A DNA stretch of 14,910 bases from DATLNF01 sp035536235 (GCA_035536235.1 DATLOQ010000016.1:1-14910), one strand, 5' to 3'; numbered from the stretch's first letter, positions 1-7,708 are shown. Numbers and translations are program-made. Notes: generated by a model from the letters alone, not told the origin.

Positions 1-55
1 AGTGCACGCCGCCCTGTCAAGGCGGAGGTCGCGGGTTCAAATCCCGTCGGGACCG
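1..55 (+). tRNA. tRNA-Asp(GTC), 5' end cut off by the window
   Basis: This is the 3' part of an aspartate tRNA. The anticodon stem CCGCC/GGCGG encloses the loop CTGTCAA with anticodon GTC. The T arm carries GGTTCAAATC. The acceptor 3' strand CGGGACC at 48-54 is followed by discriminator G55, as expected for tRNA-Asp. CCA is not encoded. The 5' acceptor strand and most of the D arm lie outside the window. It lies 11 bases before tRNA-Phe, the Asp-Phe tandem common in actinobacteria. Confidence 0.93.
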
Positions 56-66
56 CGCAGCACCGA

Positions 67-140
67 GGGCAGGTAGCTCAGTTGGTACGAGCGCGCGCCT
101 GAAAAGCGTGAGGTCGGCGGTTCGACCCCGCCCCTGCCCA
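67..140 (+). tRNA. tRNA-Phe(GAA)
   Basis: This is a complete 74-nt cloverleaf. Acceptor GGGCAGG (67-73) pairs with CCTGCCC (133-139), with discriminator A140. The D stem is GCTC (76-79) with GAGC (89-92). The anticodon stem 94-98/106-110 encloses CTGAAAA with anticodon GAA. The T stem GGCGG (116-120) pairs with CCGCC (128-132) around a TTCGACC loop. No CCA is encoded. It is probably co-transcribed with the preceding tRNA-Asp. Confidence 0.95.
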
Positions 141-155
141 CTTCGACCGGCCGTG

Positions 156-173
156 GTCTCCCGACTACGAGAC
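156..173. terminator. weak hairpin between tRNA-Phe and the convergent decarboxylase gene
   Basis: GTCTC (156-160) and GAGAC (169-173) form a 5-bp inverted repeat with an 8-nt loop that contains the TAG stop of the minus-strand decarboxylase gene. It sits where two convergent transcripts would end. There is no T tract, so a terminator role is only suggested by position. Confidence 0.25.
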
Positions 174-1595
174 GGGTGACGTAACCGGCGCGAGAGCGGC
201 GTGGCGCAGCAGGGCCTCCACCACCCGTTCGACGTCTGCCCGGTCCGTCGCCCAGTCCGACACCGAGATCCGCATGAGCCGCTCGCCGCGGTAGGTCGTG
301 CCGCTCAGGAACGCCGTGCCCTCTGCCCGCACGCCGGCCATGACCGCCTCTACTAGCGCCTCGTTGGCGCCATCCGGAGCCAACCACCTGACGAGCACCT
401 GGTTGGAGACGACGTCGTTGACGATCTCGGCGCGGCCGCTGGCCCCGAGCAGCTCGGCGAAGAGCTGAGCCAGCCCGACCGTGCGCTCCACCAGCTCAGC
501 CACGCCGGAGCGCCCCAGCGCGCGCAGGGTGGCGTACACCCCGACGCCTCGCGCCCGCCGGGAGAACTCCGGGTTCCAGTCCAGCGGATCGCGCGCGCCC
601 GCGCCCTGTTCGAGGTAGCTGGCCTGAATGCTCATTGCAGCGCGGTGCGCGGCCGCGTGCCGACAGATGGCGACACCGCAGTCGTAGGCGACGTTGAGCA
701 GCTTGTGCCCGTCGGTGGACCACGAGTCGAATCGGTCGAGCGCCTCCACGTGCTGAGTCATGGTCGGGGCCGCCGCGGCGAGCAGCATGACCGCCCCATC
801 CACGTGCGCCCACGTGGGGTGACCGGCCGATCTGTGCGCCTCGACGATGTCGGCGACGGCGGCGAAGTCGTCGAAGGAGCCAGTGTTCACGTTGCCGGCT
901 TCAACGGTCAGGATCGTGGGACCAGAGATCGTTCGCAGCACGCCAGCGAGCGCCTCCGGTCGCACCCGGTCCTGGTCATCGCACGGTACGAAGACCGCGG
1001 ACCGCTCACCGAGGCCCAGGAAGCGCAACGCGCGCAGGACCGTCGAGTGGACGCCTTCTTTGAGAACGACGGCAATTCGGGGCGATCCCATCAGCCCGTC
1101 GGCCTCTACGTCCCAGCCCACATCACGCAGCACTTGGTCGCGGGCTGCTGCCAGGCAGGTGAAGTTCGCCATCTGACCGCCAGTGACGAACCCGACCGAG
1201 CTGGTGGCCGGTAGGCGCATCAGGTCGAGGAGCCACTCCGCGGCGATCTCCTCCGCCACGGCGACGCCGGGGGTCGGGGCGTAGAGGCCGGCGTTCTGGT
1301 CCCACGTCGAGACGAGCAGCTCCGCACCCCACGCGGCCGGATGCAGACCCCCCATGACGAAGCCGAAGAATCGCCCGCTCGAGATGGCCGTCACATGAGG
1401 ACCGAGGTCACGCACTAGGTCAGCCATCACCTCCGACGCAGCGAGGCCGTCCTCTGGCAGCCCGTGGTCCAGCCCAGCACGGATCTCCGGGTAGCTCGCT
1501 GCGGGATAAACCCGCCGATCCGGTAACGAGTCGAGGTGCTCGAGCGCGGCCGGCCCGACGACGTCGAGGATCGACTTCCACTCCGAGATGCGCAC
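165..1595 (-). CDS. group II pyridoxal-dependent decarboxylase-like protein
   Basis: The 476-residue protein is a fold-type I PLP enzyme related to aromatic amino acid/glutamate decarboxylases, which convert L-amino acids to amines in the cytosol. TGGQMAN (138-144) matches the cofactor phosphate region. AHVDGA (263-268) carries the Asp that contacts the pyridine nitrogen (D266). STDGHKLLNVAYDCG (293-307) carries the Schiff-base lysine K298. The length matches the family. The GTG start at 1595 is preferred because GGGGGAG lies 5 nt upstream and the protein begins directly with the family-like MRISEWKS; the frame stays open to 1790 but that extension is low-complexity Arg/Ser/Gly. It lies 163 bases downstream of bldC on the same strand, and a hairpin in the gap makes strong co-transcription uncertain. 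The substrate (for example Trp, Tyr, DOPA or Glu) cannot be read from the sequence, and some relatives are sulfinate or aspartate decarboxylases. Confidence 0.88.
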   Translation of the reverse strand: MRISEWKSILDVVGPAALEHLDSLPDRRVYPAASYPEIRAGLDHGLPEDGLAASEVMADLVRDLGPHVTAISSGRFFGFVMGGLHPAAWGAELLVSTWDQNAGLYAPTPGVAVAEEIAAEWLLDLMRLPATSSVGFVTGGQMANFTCLAAARDQVLRDVGWDVEADGLMGSPRIAVVLKEGVHSTVLRALRFLGLGERSAVFVPCDDQDRVRPEALAGVLRTISGPTILTVEAGNVNTGSFDDFAAVADIVEAHRSAGHPTWAHVDGAVMLLAAAAPTMTQHVEALDRFDSWSTDGHKLLNVAYDCGVAICRHAAAHRAAMSIQASYLEQGAGARDPLDWNPEFSRRARGVGVYATLRALGRSGVAELVERTVGLAQLFAELLGASGRAEIVNDVVSNQVLVRWLAPDGANEALVEAVMAGVRAEGTAFLSGTTYRGERLMRISVSDWATDRADVERVVEALLRHAALAPVTSPVS

Positions 1596-1720
1596 GATGA
1601 CTCCCCCGCAGGCAGAGCCGAATCCTGCCACGGCCGAGCCGTCAGCCCCCACCCGTCGGACAATGGAACGGACCCCGTCCCGATCTTCGGATCGATCAGG
1701 ACGAGGCCCGGAATGGGGCC

Positions 1721-1748
1721 GGGGGTACGGGGTCGCCGTACGTTCCCC
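1721..1748 (-). terminator. hairpin just downstream of bldC
   Basis: GTACGG (1725-1730) and CCGTAC (1736-1741) are a perfect 6-bp inverted repeat with a 5-nt loop. Flanking GGGG (1721-1724) and CCCC (1745-1748) could extend it with a 3-nt bulge. It starts 11 bases after the bldC stop and lies upstream of the decarboxylase gene. It could terminate or attenuate bldC transcription. No T tract follows, so this is a structural suggestion only. Confidence 0.35.
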
Positions 1749-1758
1749 GCGGTGACCG

Positions 1759-1962
1759 CTACTCGACGCGCTGCTGCGGGATCCCAGCAAGCAGCGAGCG
1801 GACCTCCACCTCGCGGTAGCGGCGGTGTCCGCCGAGGGTGCGGATCGACGTGAGCTTCCCGGACTTCGCCCAGCGGGTGACGGTTTTCGGGTCGACGCGG
1901 AACATCGTCGCGACCTCGGCAGGGGTCAGCAGCGGCTCAGTCTGGGGGGATCGGGTGCTCAT
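1759..1962 (-). CDS. bldC: BldC-family MerR-like DNA-binding regulator
   Basis: This 67-residue protein is almost wholly a winged helix-turn-helix of the BldC/excisionase-like MerR type, without an effector domain. The block LLTPAEVATMFRVDPKTVTR (11-30) is the helix-turn-helix entry, WAKSGKL (31-37) the recognition region and GGHRRYR (44-50) the wing. As remembered, Streptomyces BldC is nearly identical over this stretch and about 68 residues long. There it delays entry into development and binds cooperatively to direct repeats as head-to-tail oligomers. The ATG at 1962 has AAAGGA about 7 nt upstream. The neighbours (conserved hypothetical, vdh, DUF3073, pur genes) match the Streptomyces bldC locus, which supports the name. 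The leader carries two inverted repeats (see 1982-1995 and 2030-2053), possible control sites. Confidence 0.96.
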   Translation of the reverse strand: MSTRSPQTEPLLTPAEVATMFRVDPKTVTRWAKSGKLTSIRTLGGHRRYREVEVRSLLAGIPQQRVE

Positions 1963-1981
1963 CGTGTGGTCCTTTCGCGGG

Positions 1982-1995
1982 AGAGCGTGCGCTCT
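1982..1995. promoter_or_regulatory. short inverted repeat in the bldC leader
   Basis: AGAGCG (1982-1987) and CGCTCT (1990-1995) are perfect 6-bp arms around a 2-nt centre. It lies 20-33 bases upstream of the bldC ATG, just before the ribosome-binding site AAAGGA. It could be a protein-binding dyad, or an RNA structure affecting translation; a 2-nt loop is too tight for all six pairs, so the binding-site reading is somewhat likelier. Confidence 0.3.
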
Positions 1996-2029
1996 ACAGG
2001 ACAGATCGTCGTCCCTGCCCGCGATGTCC

Positions 2030-2053
2030 GAAATGGCTCAACCGGGCCATTTC
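2030..2053. promoter_or_regulatory. 8-bp inverted repeat upstream of bldC, candidate operator
   Basis: GAAATGGC (2030-2037) and GCCATTTC (2046-2053) are perfect 8-bp arms separated by 8 nt. The flanks TCCGA (2027-2031) and TCGGA (2057-2061) give a partial outer dyad. The site is 68-91 bases upstream of the bldC ATG and about 50 bases after the stop of the preceding minus-strand gene. Its A/T-containing arms stand out in this GC-rich sequence. It could be an operator or, less likely since no T tract follows, a terminator for the upstream gene. I cannot assign a binding protein. Confidence 0.45.
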
Positions 2054-2102
2054 TCGTCGGAGATGTGACTAGTCGCCAACCACCCATTCGACCGCGGATG
2101 TC

Positions 2103-2918
2103 CTAGTTCGCGACCTCGACGGCGCGCACGGCTCCCCACCGCAGGCTCACCCGCTCGTAGGCCTCCATGGCCTCGTCCGTCTCGTCGGCGGCAAGGCTTG
2201 CCACCGCGTGTGCGACATCTGCAGCCGACTCATCTGCCTCGAGCTCCACCGGGTCGAACAGCCGCGCCAGACCGCCGTAGTCGAGCTCGAGCAGAGATCT
2301 CGGGTGGTAGTCCTCGAGCCAGCGGCCGAGGTCCTCCACCCCGTCGACGAGAGTCGAGGAATCCAGCGCTCGACGCAGAACGGCAAGCGTGCGGGCCACT
2401 CGACGACGGGCGTCGGCCATGGTCGTCAGGTAGGTCAGCGTCGGAATGCCCGCATCGAGCGTGAGCCGGCGCTCCTCCCCCTCGAACGGCACGAACCAGC
2501 GCAGGGGTACGTGCCAGGTGGCACTGCGGGTGTACGTCTTGAGGTCAGGGTCCTCTTGGCGCACCCGGGTCAGCTCCCGCTCGGCGATCTCGGCGGCGGC
2601 CGGTGGGATGAAGGCGTCGGCGACCTCCGCCGGCAGGCCGGACCGGAAGTCCGCGATCGCCTGCCAGCTGCGCACTCGCAGCCGCCACGGGCAGAGGTAG
2701 CTCTGGCCGCCGGTGCGGTGCACGAACGCGTGCTCGACGTCGGCGTCCGGCGGCACCCCGATGGCCGCGACTATCGCCGCCCGGTGCTGGGCGCGCAGAC
2801 CCAGCAGGCGGTCCGGCGCCTCGCCTGCAGCGAGGTAGACCTCCCACCGGCGTCGCTCGTCAGCCGGGAACGCGGCCAGCGGCTCGTAGACCCGCAGGTG
2901 CGACGAGTAGGCGGTCAT
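2103..2918 (-). CDS. conserved hypothetical protein next to bldC
   Basis: The 271-residue protein is soluble, acidic towards its C terminus, and has no signal peptide or membrane segment. I recognise no catalytic motif. Notable stretches are HRTGGQSYLCPWRLRVRSW (67-85), the Trp/Pro-rich TWHVPLRWFVPFEGEERRL (134-152) and a DGVEDLGRWLEDYHPRSLLELDYGGLARL helix-rich region around 192-220. From memory, a gene of unknown function occupies the same place between bldC and vdh in Streptomyces (SCO4090), so this is probably its orthologue. The ATG at 2918 was chosen because the protein then starts MTAYSSHLRVYEP; the extra 38 codons upstream look non-coding and would overlap the divergent gene's promoter. 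No good Shine-Dalgarno is visible, and CACGAT 7 nt before the ATG could be the -10 of a leaderless message. Confidence 0.8.
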   Translation of the reverse strand: MTAYSSHLRVYEPLAAFPADERRRWEVYLAAGEAPDRLLGLRAQHRAAIVAAIGVPPDADVEHAFVHRTGGQSYLCPWRLRVRSWQAIADFRSGLPAEVADAFIPPAAAEIAERELTRVRQEDPDLKTYTRSATWHVPLRWFVPFEGEERRLTLDAGIPTLTYLTTMADARRRVARTLAVLRRALDSSTLVDGVEDLGRWLEDYHPRSLLELDYGGLARLFDPVELEADESAADVAHAVASLAADETDEAMEAYERVSLRWGAVRAVEVAN

Positions 2919-2962
2919 GCCTGCGATCGTGCCACGGCCGTCACCGCGGGGCAGGTCTCGCG

Positions 2963-2991
2963 TTGAGTCATGGCGAAGGAGTCTGCGAAAT
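2963..2991 (+). promoter_or_regulatory. possible promoter of the secreted Asp-box protein gene
   Basis: TTGAGT (2963-2968) and CGAAAT (2986-2991) are spaced by 17 nt in the divergent intergenic region and would give a leader of roughly 25 nt before the ATG at 3023. The -35 is a fair match to TTGACA and the -10 matches TATAAT only in its last three bases, so this is tentative. Confidence 0.28.
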
Positions 2992-3022
2992 CCTCGGACA
3001 TGACCCGCCCACGAAGGTTGCC

Positions 3023-4387
3023 ATGCGCGCACGCCACAGGTTGACGATGGGCCTCGTTCTCGGCCTCGCCGGGACTATCGCCACCGTGGTCGCCGCCCCC
3101 GCAGCACCAGCGTCGGTAGCCAGCTTCCGCAACTTCGCCCACCCGAGTGATGTCAGCAACGCCGGCGAGCCAACCCTCGGCGTCAACCGTGAGACCAACA
3201 CGGTGCTCTACCAGAGCTACACCAACACCTACGCGGTCACCGGCTTCAACGCGCGAACCGGCGCCGCCGAGTGGAAGACCTCCAACGCGATCCTGACGTC
3301 GGTCACCAGCCTCGACCCGATCATCGAGACCGACTTCGAGACCGGCCGCACCTTCGTCTCGCAGCTCACCGGGGCCTGCAGCCTGATGGCCTACACGGAC
3401 AACGACGGGAGGAACTGGCAGGAGGTGCCGGACGGCTGCGGCGCCGGCTCGGTCTTCGACCACCAGACCGTCGGCACGGGTGCCTTCGTTCCGGGCGGCA
3501 CACTTCGGCCCGCGACCTCCTACCCGCGCGCGGTCTACTACTGCTCGCAGGCCATCGTCGTCACCAACTGCGCAACCAGCGTGGACGGCGGGCTCACCTT
3601 CCTTCCCGCCGTCAACGCCTGGACGTCCGCGGGAAGCGGCTGTACGACGATTCACGGCCACGTCTCTTCCGCGCCGGACGGCACGGTCTACCTCCCCCCA
3701 CGCAGCTGTCGGGGTGGGACCGGCGTAGCGGTCTCCGAGAACAACGGGCTGAGCTGGACCATCCGCCAGGTGCCGGGGAGCGTCGCGCCGCAGGCCAGCA
3801 ACAACGCCAAGGACCCCTCGATCGCCGCGGGCGCGGACGGGACGGCGTACCTCTCCTGGGGCCAGAAGGTCGAGACTGACGACGCCTTCAACACCGTGCC
3901 GCACGTCGCCGTCACCCGGGACAAGGGCCGCACCTGGACCAAGCCGGTGGCCCTCGGCCAGGAGTTCCGGGTCCAGAACACCAAGTTCATCTCCACCGTG
4001 GCCGGTGACGGCGATCGGGCGGCCATCGCCTTCCTCGGCACCTCGACGAGCGGGCCGGACCAGCTGCCGACATTCGAGGGGGTCTGGCGTCTGTACGTCG
4101 CCTTCACCTACGACCGCGGTCGGACCTGGCGCACTGTGCTCGCCACTCCCGAGAGCCCCGTGCAGGTCGGGCGGATCTGCGACAACAGCGGATCCTGCGC
4201 CGGCACCCGCAACCTCCTCGACTTCATGGACGTCACCGCCGATGCCCAGGGGCGCGTCCTCGTCGCCTTCGCCGACGGCTGCCTCGAGAAGTCCTGCGAC
4301 ACGAAGTCCCGATTCGCCGCGGCCACCATCTCTCGCCAGTCCACCGGTCGTGGTCTCTACCGAGCCTTCGACACCGTCGTCAAATAG
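3023..4387 (+). CDS. secreted Asp-box (BNR) beta-propeller protein, sialidase-like
   Basis: The 454-residue protein starts with a signal peptide: RARHR, a hydrophobic stretch at 8-24 and an AAPAAPA region with likely cleavage near 25-31. Five Asp-boxes (S/T-x-D/N-x-G-x-T/S/N-W/F) follow: TDNDGRNW (125-132), SVDGGLTF (186-193), SENNGLSW (238-245), TRDKGRTW (298-305) and TYDRGRTW (362-369). They mark the blades of a sialidase-type propeller. Cysteines such as C119, C139, C174, C183, C386, C392, C420 and C425 suggest disulfides outside the cell. I do not see the FRIP/YRIP arginine motif of true sialidases, so glycosidase activity is not supported; relatives often carry the automatic label exo-alpha-sialidase. 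The ATG at 3023 has GAAGG 5 nt upstream (3013-3017) and places the signal peptide at the N terminus. It stands between the bldC block and vdh, and seems an accessory insertion in the conserved order. Confidence 0.85.
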   Translation: MRARHRLTMGLVLGLAGTIATVVAAPAAPASVASFRNFAHPSDVSNAGEPTLGVNRETNTVLYQSYTNTYAVTGFNARTGAAEWKTSNAILTSVTSLDPIIETDFETGRTFVSQLTGACSLMAYTDNDGRNWQEVPDGCGAGSVFDHQTVGTGAFVPGGTLRPATSYPRAVYYCSQAIVVTNCATSVDGGLTFLPAVNAWTSAGSGCTTIHGHVSSAPDGTVYLPPRSCRGGTGVAVSENNGLSWTIRQVPGSVAPQASNNAKDPSIAAGADGTAYLSWGQKVETDDAFNTVPHVAVTRDKGRTWTKPVALGQEFRVQNTKFISTVAGDGDRAAIAFLGTSTSGPDQLPTFEGVWRLYVAFTYDRGRTWRTVLATPESPVQVGRICDNSGSCAGTRNLLDFMDVTADAQGRVLVAFADGCLEKSCDTKSRFAAATISRQSTGRGLYRAFDTVVK

Positions 4388-4416
4388 CACCGCGAAGTCG
4401 GCGCCTGCCTAGCGGG

Positions 4417-4422
4417 TAGCCT
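4417..4422 (+). promoter_or_regulatory. -10 element for a leaderless vdh transcript
   Basis: TAGCCT fits the actinobacterial TANNNT -10 consensus and ends 8 nt before the ATG at 4431, so transcription would begin at or next to the start codon. No Shine-Dalgarno sequence is visible in the 43-base gap. Both points fit a leaderless mRNA. No convincing -35 was found. Confidence 0.5.
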
Positions 4423-4430
4423 CACCGCTC

Positions 4431-5495
4431 ATGGGTGTCTTCTCCGACAGCAGCGGCCACGAGCAGGTGGTCTTCTGCGAGGACCCGTCGTCCGGTCTGC
4501 GCGCGATCATCGCGCTGCACTCGACGGCGCTCGGCCCGGGCCTCGGCGGGACCCGGTTCTATCCGTACGCGACGGAGGAAGACGCCCTGGCAGACGTGCT
4601 CCGGCTCTCGCGCGCGATGTCCTACAAGAACGCCTGCGCCGGCCTGGATCACGGCGGCGGAAAGGCGGTCATCATCGGGGACCCCGTCCTCGACAAGACC
4701 GAGGCGCTGCTGCGGGCCTATGGACGCTTCGTGCAGTCGCTCAACGGCCGCTACTACACCGCGGCCGATGTCGGCACCTACGTCGCGGATATGGACGTCA
4801 TCTCGCGCGAGTGCGCCTTCGTGACCGGGCGCTCTCCCGCCGAGGGCGGCGCCGGCGACAGCGCCGTGCTCACGGCGTACGGCGTCTACCAGGGGATGCG
4901 TGCGTCCGCAGAGCATGTCTGGGGGAGCCCCAGCCTGGCGGGGCGGCGGGTGGGCATCGCCGGCGTGGGCAAGGTCGGCTACCACCTCGTCGGCCACCTG
5001 CTGGCCGAGGGCGCGTCGGTCGTTGTCGCCGACGTGAGCGAAGCAGCCGTCGAACGCGTCCGAGCGTCCTACGCCGGCGTCGATGTCGTCTCCGTCGATC
5101 GGCTGCTCGACGAGGGAATGGACGTCTACTCGCCCTGCGCCCTGCACGGCGCGCTGAGTGACGACACGGTGCCCCGGATCGTTGCGAAGGTCATCTGCGG
5201 CGCGGCCAACAACCAGCTCGCCCATGACGGCATCGAGAAGCTGCTCGCGGAGCGCGGAGTGGTCTACGCCCCCGACTTCGTGGTCAACGCCGGCGGCGTG
5301 ATCCAGGTCGGCGACGAGGTCCGGGGCTACTCCGAGCCGCGGGCCCGCGCGAAGGCGGCGTTGATCTTCGACACCACCAGGTCCGTGCTGGCGGCCGCCG
5401 ACACGGCCGGGATCACCACGGGTGCGGCGGCCGAGCAGCTGGCCGAGCGCCGCATGGCTGAGGTCGGCCGCCTCCGCTCCGTCTACCTCCGGTAG
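4431..5495 (+). CDS. vdh: Leu/Phe/Val-type amino acid dehydrogenase (valine dehydrogenase)
   Basis: The 354-residue enzyme belongs to the Glu/Leu/Phe/Val dehydrogenase family, which oxidatively deaminates branched-chain or aromatic amino acids to 2-oxo acids with NAD+. The N-terminal domain has GPGLGGTR (35-42), substrate-carboxylate lysine K66 in SYKNACAGLD and catalytic lysine K78 in HGGGKAV. AADVGT (111-116) holds the partner aspartate D113. The Rossmann domain shows GIAGVGKVG (175-183), with D201 at the end of strand 2, which favours NAD over NADP. GAANNQL (257-263) and VNAGGVI (285-291) are also conserved. The length is typical. Its place near bldC and beside the pur genes matches the Streptomyces valine dehydrogenase gene, hence the symbol; leucine or phenylalanine preference cannot be excluded. 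It would feed branched-chain amino acid catabolism. Confidence 0.92.
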   Translation: MGVFSDSSGHEQVVFCEDPSSGLRAIIALHSTALGPGLGGTRFYPYATEEDALADVLRLSRAMSYKNACAGLDHGGGKAVIIGDPVLDKTEALLRAYGRFVQSLNGRYYTAADVGTYVADMDVISRECAFVTGRSPAEGGAGDSAVLTAYGVYQGMRASAEHVWGSPSLAGRRVGIAGVGKVGYHLVGHLLAEGASVVVADVSEAAVERVRASYAGVDVVSVDRLLDEGMDVYSPCALHGALSDDTVPRIVAKVICGAANNQLAHDGIEKLLAERGVVYAPDFVVNAGGVIQVGDEVRGYSEPRARAKAALIFDTTRSVLAAADTAGITTGAAAEQLAERRMAEVGRLRSVYLR

Positions 5496-5547
5496 GCCCC
5501 GCGCTGCCTCGTCGCAAGTGAAGTGCGCATCTGCCGCCCGCGTGACT

Positions 5548-5553
5548 TACGAT
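5548..5553 (+). promoter_or_regulatory. possible -10 element of the DUF3073 gene
   Basis: TACGAT matches TANNNT and lies about 70 bases before the ATG at 5626, within the 130-base gap after vdh. No -35 match is visible at 16-18 nt upstream. The rest of this gap holds only a short GC-rich inverted repeat (CGGGG/CCCCG near 5586-5604), which may fold in the leader. Confidence 0.3.
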
Positions 5554-5625
5554 GTGCGCCGTACGCCGTCGTCACAGTCACTTCTCGGGGCCCGCAGCGC
5601 CCCGTCGTCAAGGAGGTCGAGCCAC

Positions 5626-5814
5626 ATGGGGCGCGGCCGGGCCAAAGCAAAGCAGACCAAGGTTGCCCGCGAGCTGAAGTACAGCACGACCGGGACCGAC
5701 CTCGACCGACTGCGTGCTGAGCTCGCCAGTGACTCACCGCTTGCAGCGGCCGAGGTCACCGAGGCGGACGACGACGAAGTCGAGGACGACGACGAGGAGT
5801 CCTGGCCGGCCTGA
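5626..5814 (+). CDS. small DUF3073-family protein
   Basis: The 62-residue protein begins MGRGRAKAKQTKVARELKYS, a very basic segment typical of the actinobacterial DUF3073 family. A short helix TDLDRLRAEL (24-33) follows, then a strongly acidic tail rich in Asp and Glu from 47 to 58. Function is unknown; the basic head and acidic tail suggest a nucleic-acid or ribosome contact, which is inference. The ATG at 5626 is fixed by AGGAGG (5611-5616) with a 9-nt spacer; longer in-frame readings upstream are non-coding. Its position between vdh and purM matches the Streptomyces locus. It is convergent with the lipoprotein gene, and its stop codon sits in the loop of a strong hairpin. Confidence 0.9.
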   Translation: MGRGRAKAKQTKVARELKYSTTGTDLDRLRAELASDSPLAAAEVTEADDDEVEDDDEESWPA

Positions 5815-5844
5815 GCCGGCCCAGGTCTGAGCTGACCGGGTCAG
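5801..5844. terminator. bidirectional terminator-like hairpins between convergent genes
   Basis: CCTGGCCGGC (5801-5810) pairs with GCCGGCCCAGG (5815-5825) with one bulged C and a CTGA loop that contains the DUF3073 stop codon. A second inverted repeat CTGACC/GGTCAG (5832-5837/5839-5844) overlaps the stop of the minus-strand lipoprotein gene. The location between two convergent stops 26 bases apart suits a shared terminator, although there is no T tract, as is common in actinobacteria. Confidence 0.55.
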
Positions 5845-6626
5845 GCCGGGGGCGGCACTTCTGACGCCTTGACGCGGCCGAAGTCGGCGATCGTGAGCCG
5901 AGCGCCGTCCCACTGGATCCGGCGGTACTGGAAGAACCTGCCGCCGACTGGCTGGTAGTCGTCGAGGCGTCCTTCGCGGGCGACCACTCGCAGATCTCGA
6001 GCTGGGGGTCGATGCCCGCGCAGCACGAGCGGACCGCCGGCGCGCCAGGTGAGCACGTCATAGGTGCCGCCGTTGCCGGCCAGCTCGGTGCGTACGACGA
6101 GGCCGTCGACACCGTTCCCGGTCAACCGGGCCGGGCCGATCGAGAAGCCGGTCCAGCCGCCGGCCGGGTCGCGGGAGATGAAACGAAGCCGGTAACCGCC
6201 CGTCGCGGGGTCGAAGGTGAGCAGCCGCAACACCCGGCGCCGGACGCCGCCGCCGATGTCCTCCATGCCGGCCAGCCACAGCAGCGTCCCGCCGTCGAGC
6301 TGCAGGGCGGCGCAGGACTGCTCCGACAGGCCCGGGTAGACGTTGAAGCAGCCGGTCCGCGGGTCGGCCGCGACGGGCCCTTCGTCCGCAGTCGCCGAGA
6401 GAAAGGCGCCGACGGCCTCCAGCGGCACGCGCTTAGGCTGCGGGCTGGGCTTCGCCGTCGGCTTGGCGCTGCGGGGGCGGGCCGGTGGGGCCACGGCGGT
6501 GGGCCCGACCGCGGCGCGCGAGGGCACAGCCTCGGGCTCGTCATCACCAGAGCAGCCGGCGAGCGCGACGATGGCGAAGAGCACTGCTGCGGCGGCGTGG
6601 CGGACCGCGCTCCGGCTGTCGTGCAT
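5841..6626 (-). CDS. putative lipoprotein of unknown function, coupled to purM
   Basis: The 261-residue protein has a lipoprotein signal peptide: a basic N terminus, a hydrophobic run at 11-23 and the lipobox LAGC with C25 as the lipidated residue. A low-complexity Pro/Ala/Ser/Lys linker (about 28-68) precedes a beta-rich domain. That domain contains C93 and C105, possibly a disulfide, LDGGTLLWLAGMEDIGGG (110-127) and FISRDPAGGWTGFSIGPARL (149-168). I recognise no family. Its ATG begins 2 bases after the purM stop, with no clear Shine-Dalgarno, so it is probably translated by coupling at the end of the purF-purM unit. It would be anchored on the outer face of the membrane. It ends at the convergent terminator shared with the DUF3073 gene. 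Confidence 0.82.
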   Translation of the reverse strand: MHDSRSAVRHAAAAVLFAIVALAGCSGDDEPEAVPSRAAVGPTAVAPPARPRSAKPTAKPSPQPKRVPLEAVGAFLSATADEGPVAADPRTGCFNVYPGLSEQSCAALQLDGGTLLWLAGMEDIGGGVRRRVLRLLTFDPATGGYRLRFISRDPAGGWTGFSIGPARLTGNGVDGLVVRTELAGNGGTYDVLTWRAGGPLVLRGHRPPARDLRVVAREGRLDDYQPVGGRFFQYRRIQWDGARLTIADFGRVKASEVPPPA

Positions 6627-6628
6627 CG

Positions 6629-7704
<1,076 letters not shown>

Positions 7705-7708
<4 letters not shown>

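Noticed and set aside
37..387. Minus-strand frame overlapping the tRNA genes
   Set aside because: It covers both tRNA genes and the decarboxylase 3' end out of frame, with Arg/Gly-rich shadow composition.
1596..1790. N-terminal extension of the decarboxylase to an ATG at 1790
   Set aside because: The extra 65 residues are Ser/Arg/Gly-rich, would run into bldC, and a GTG with a good ribosome-binding site exists at 1595.
2915..4390. Long minus-strand open frame (491 codons) opposite the secreted propeller gene
   Set aside because: It is Gly/Val/Arg/Asp-rich without any family pattern and is antisense to a protein with a signal peptide and five Asp-boxes.
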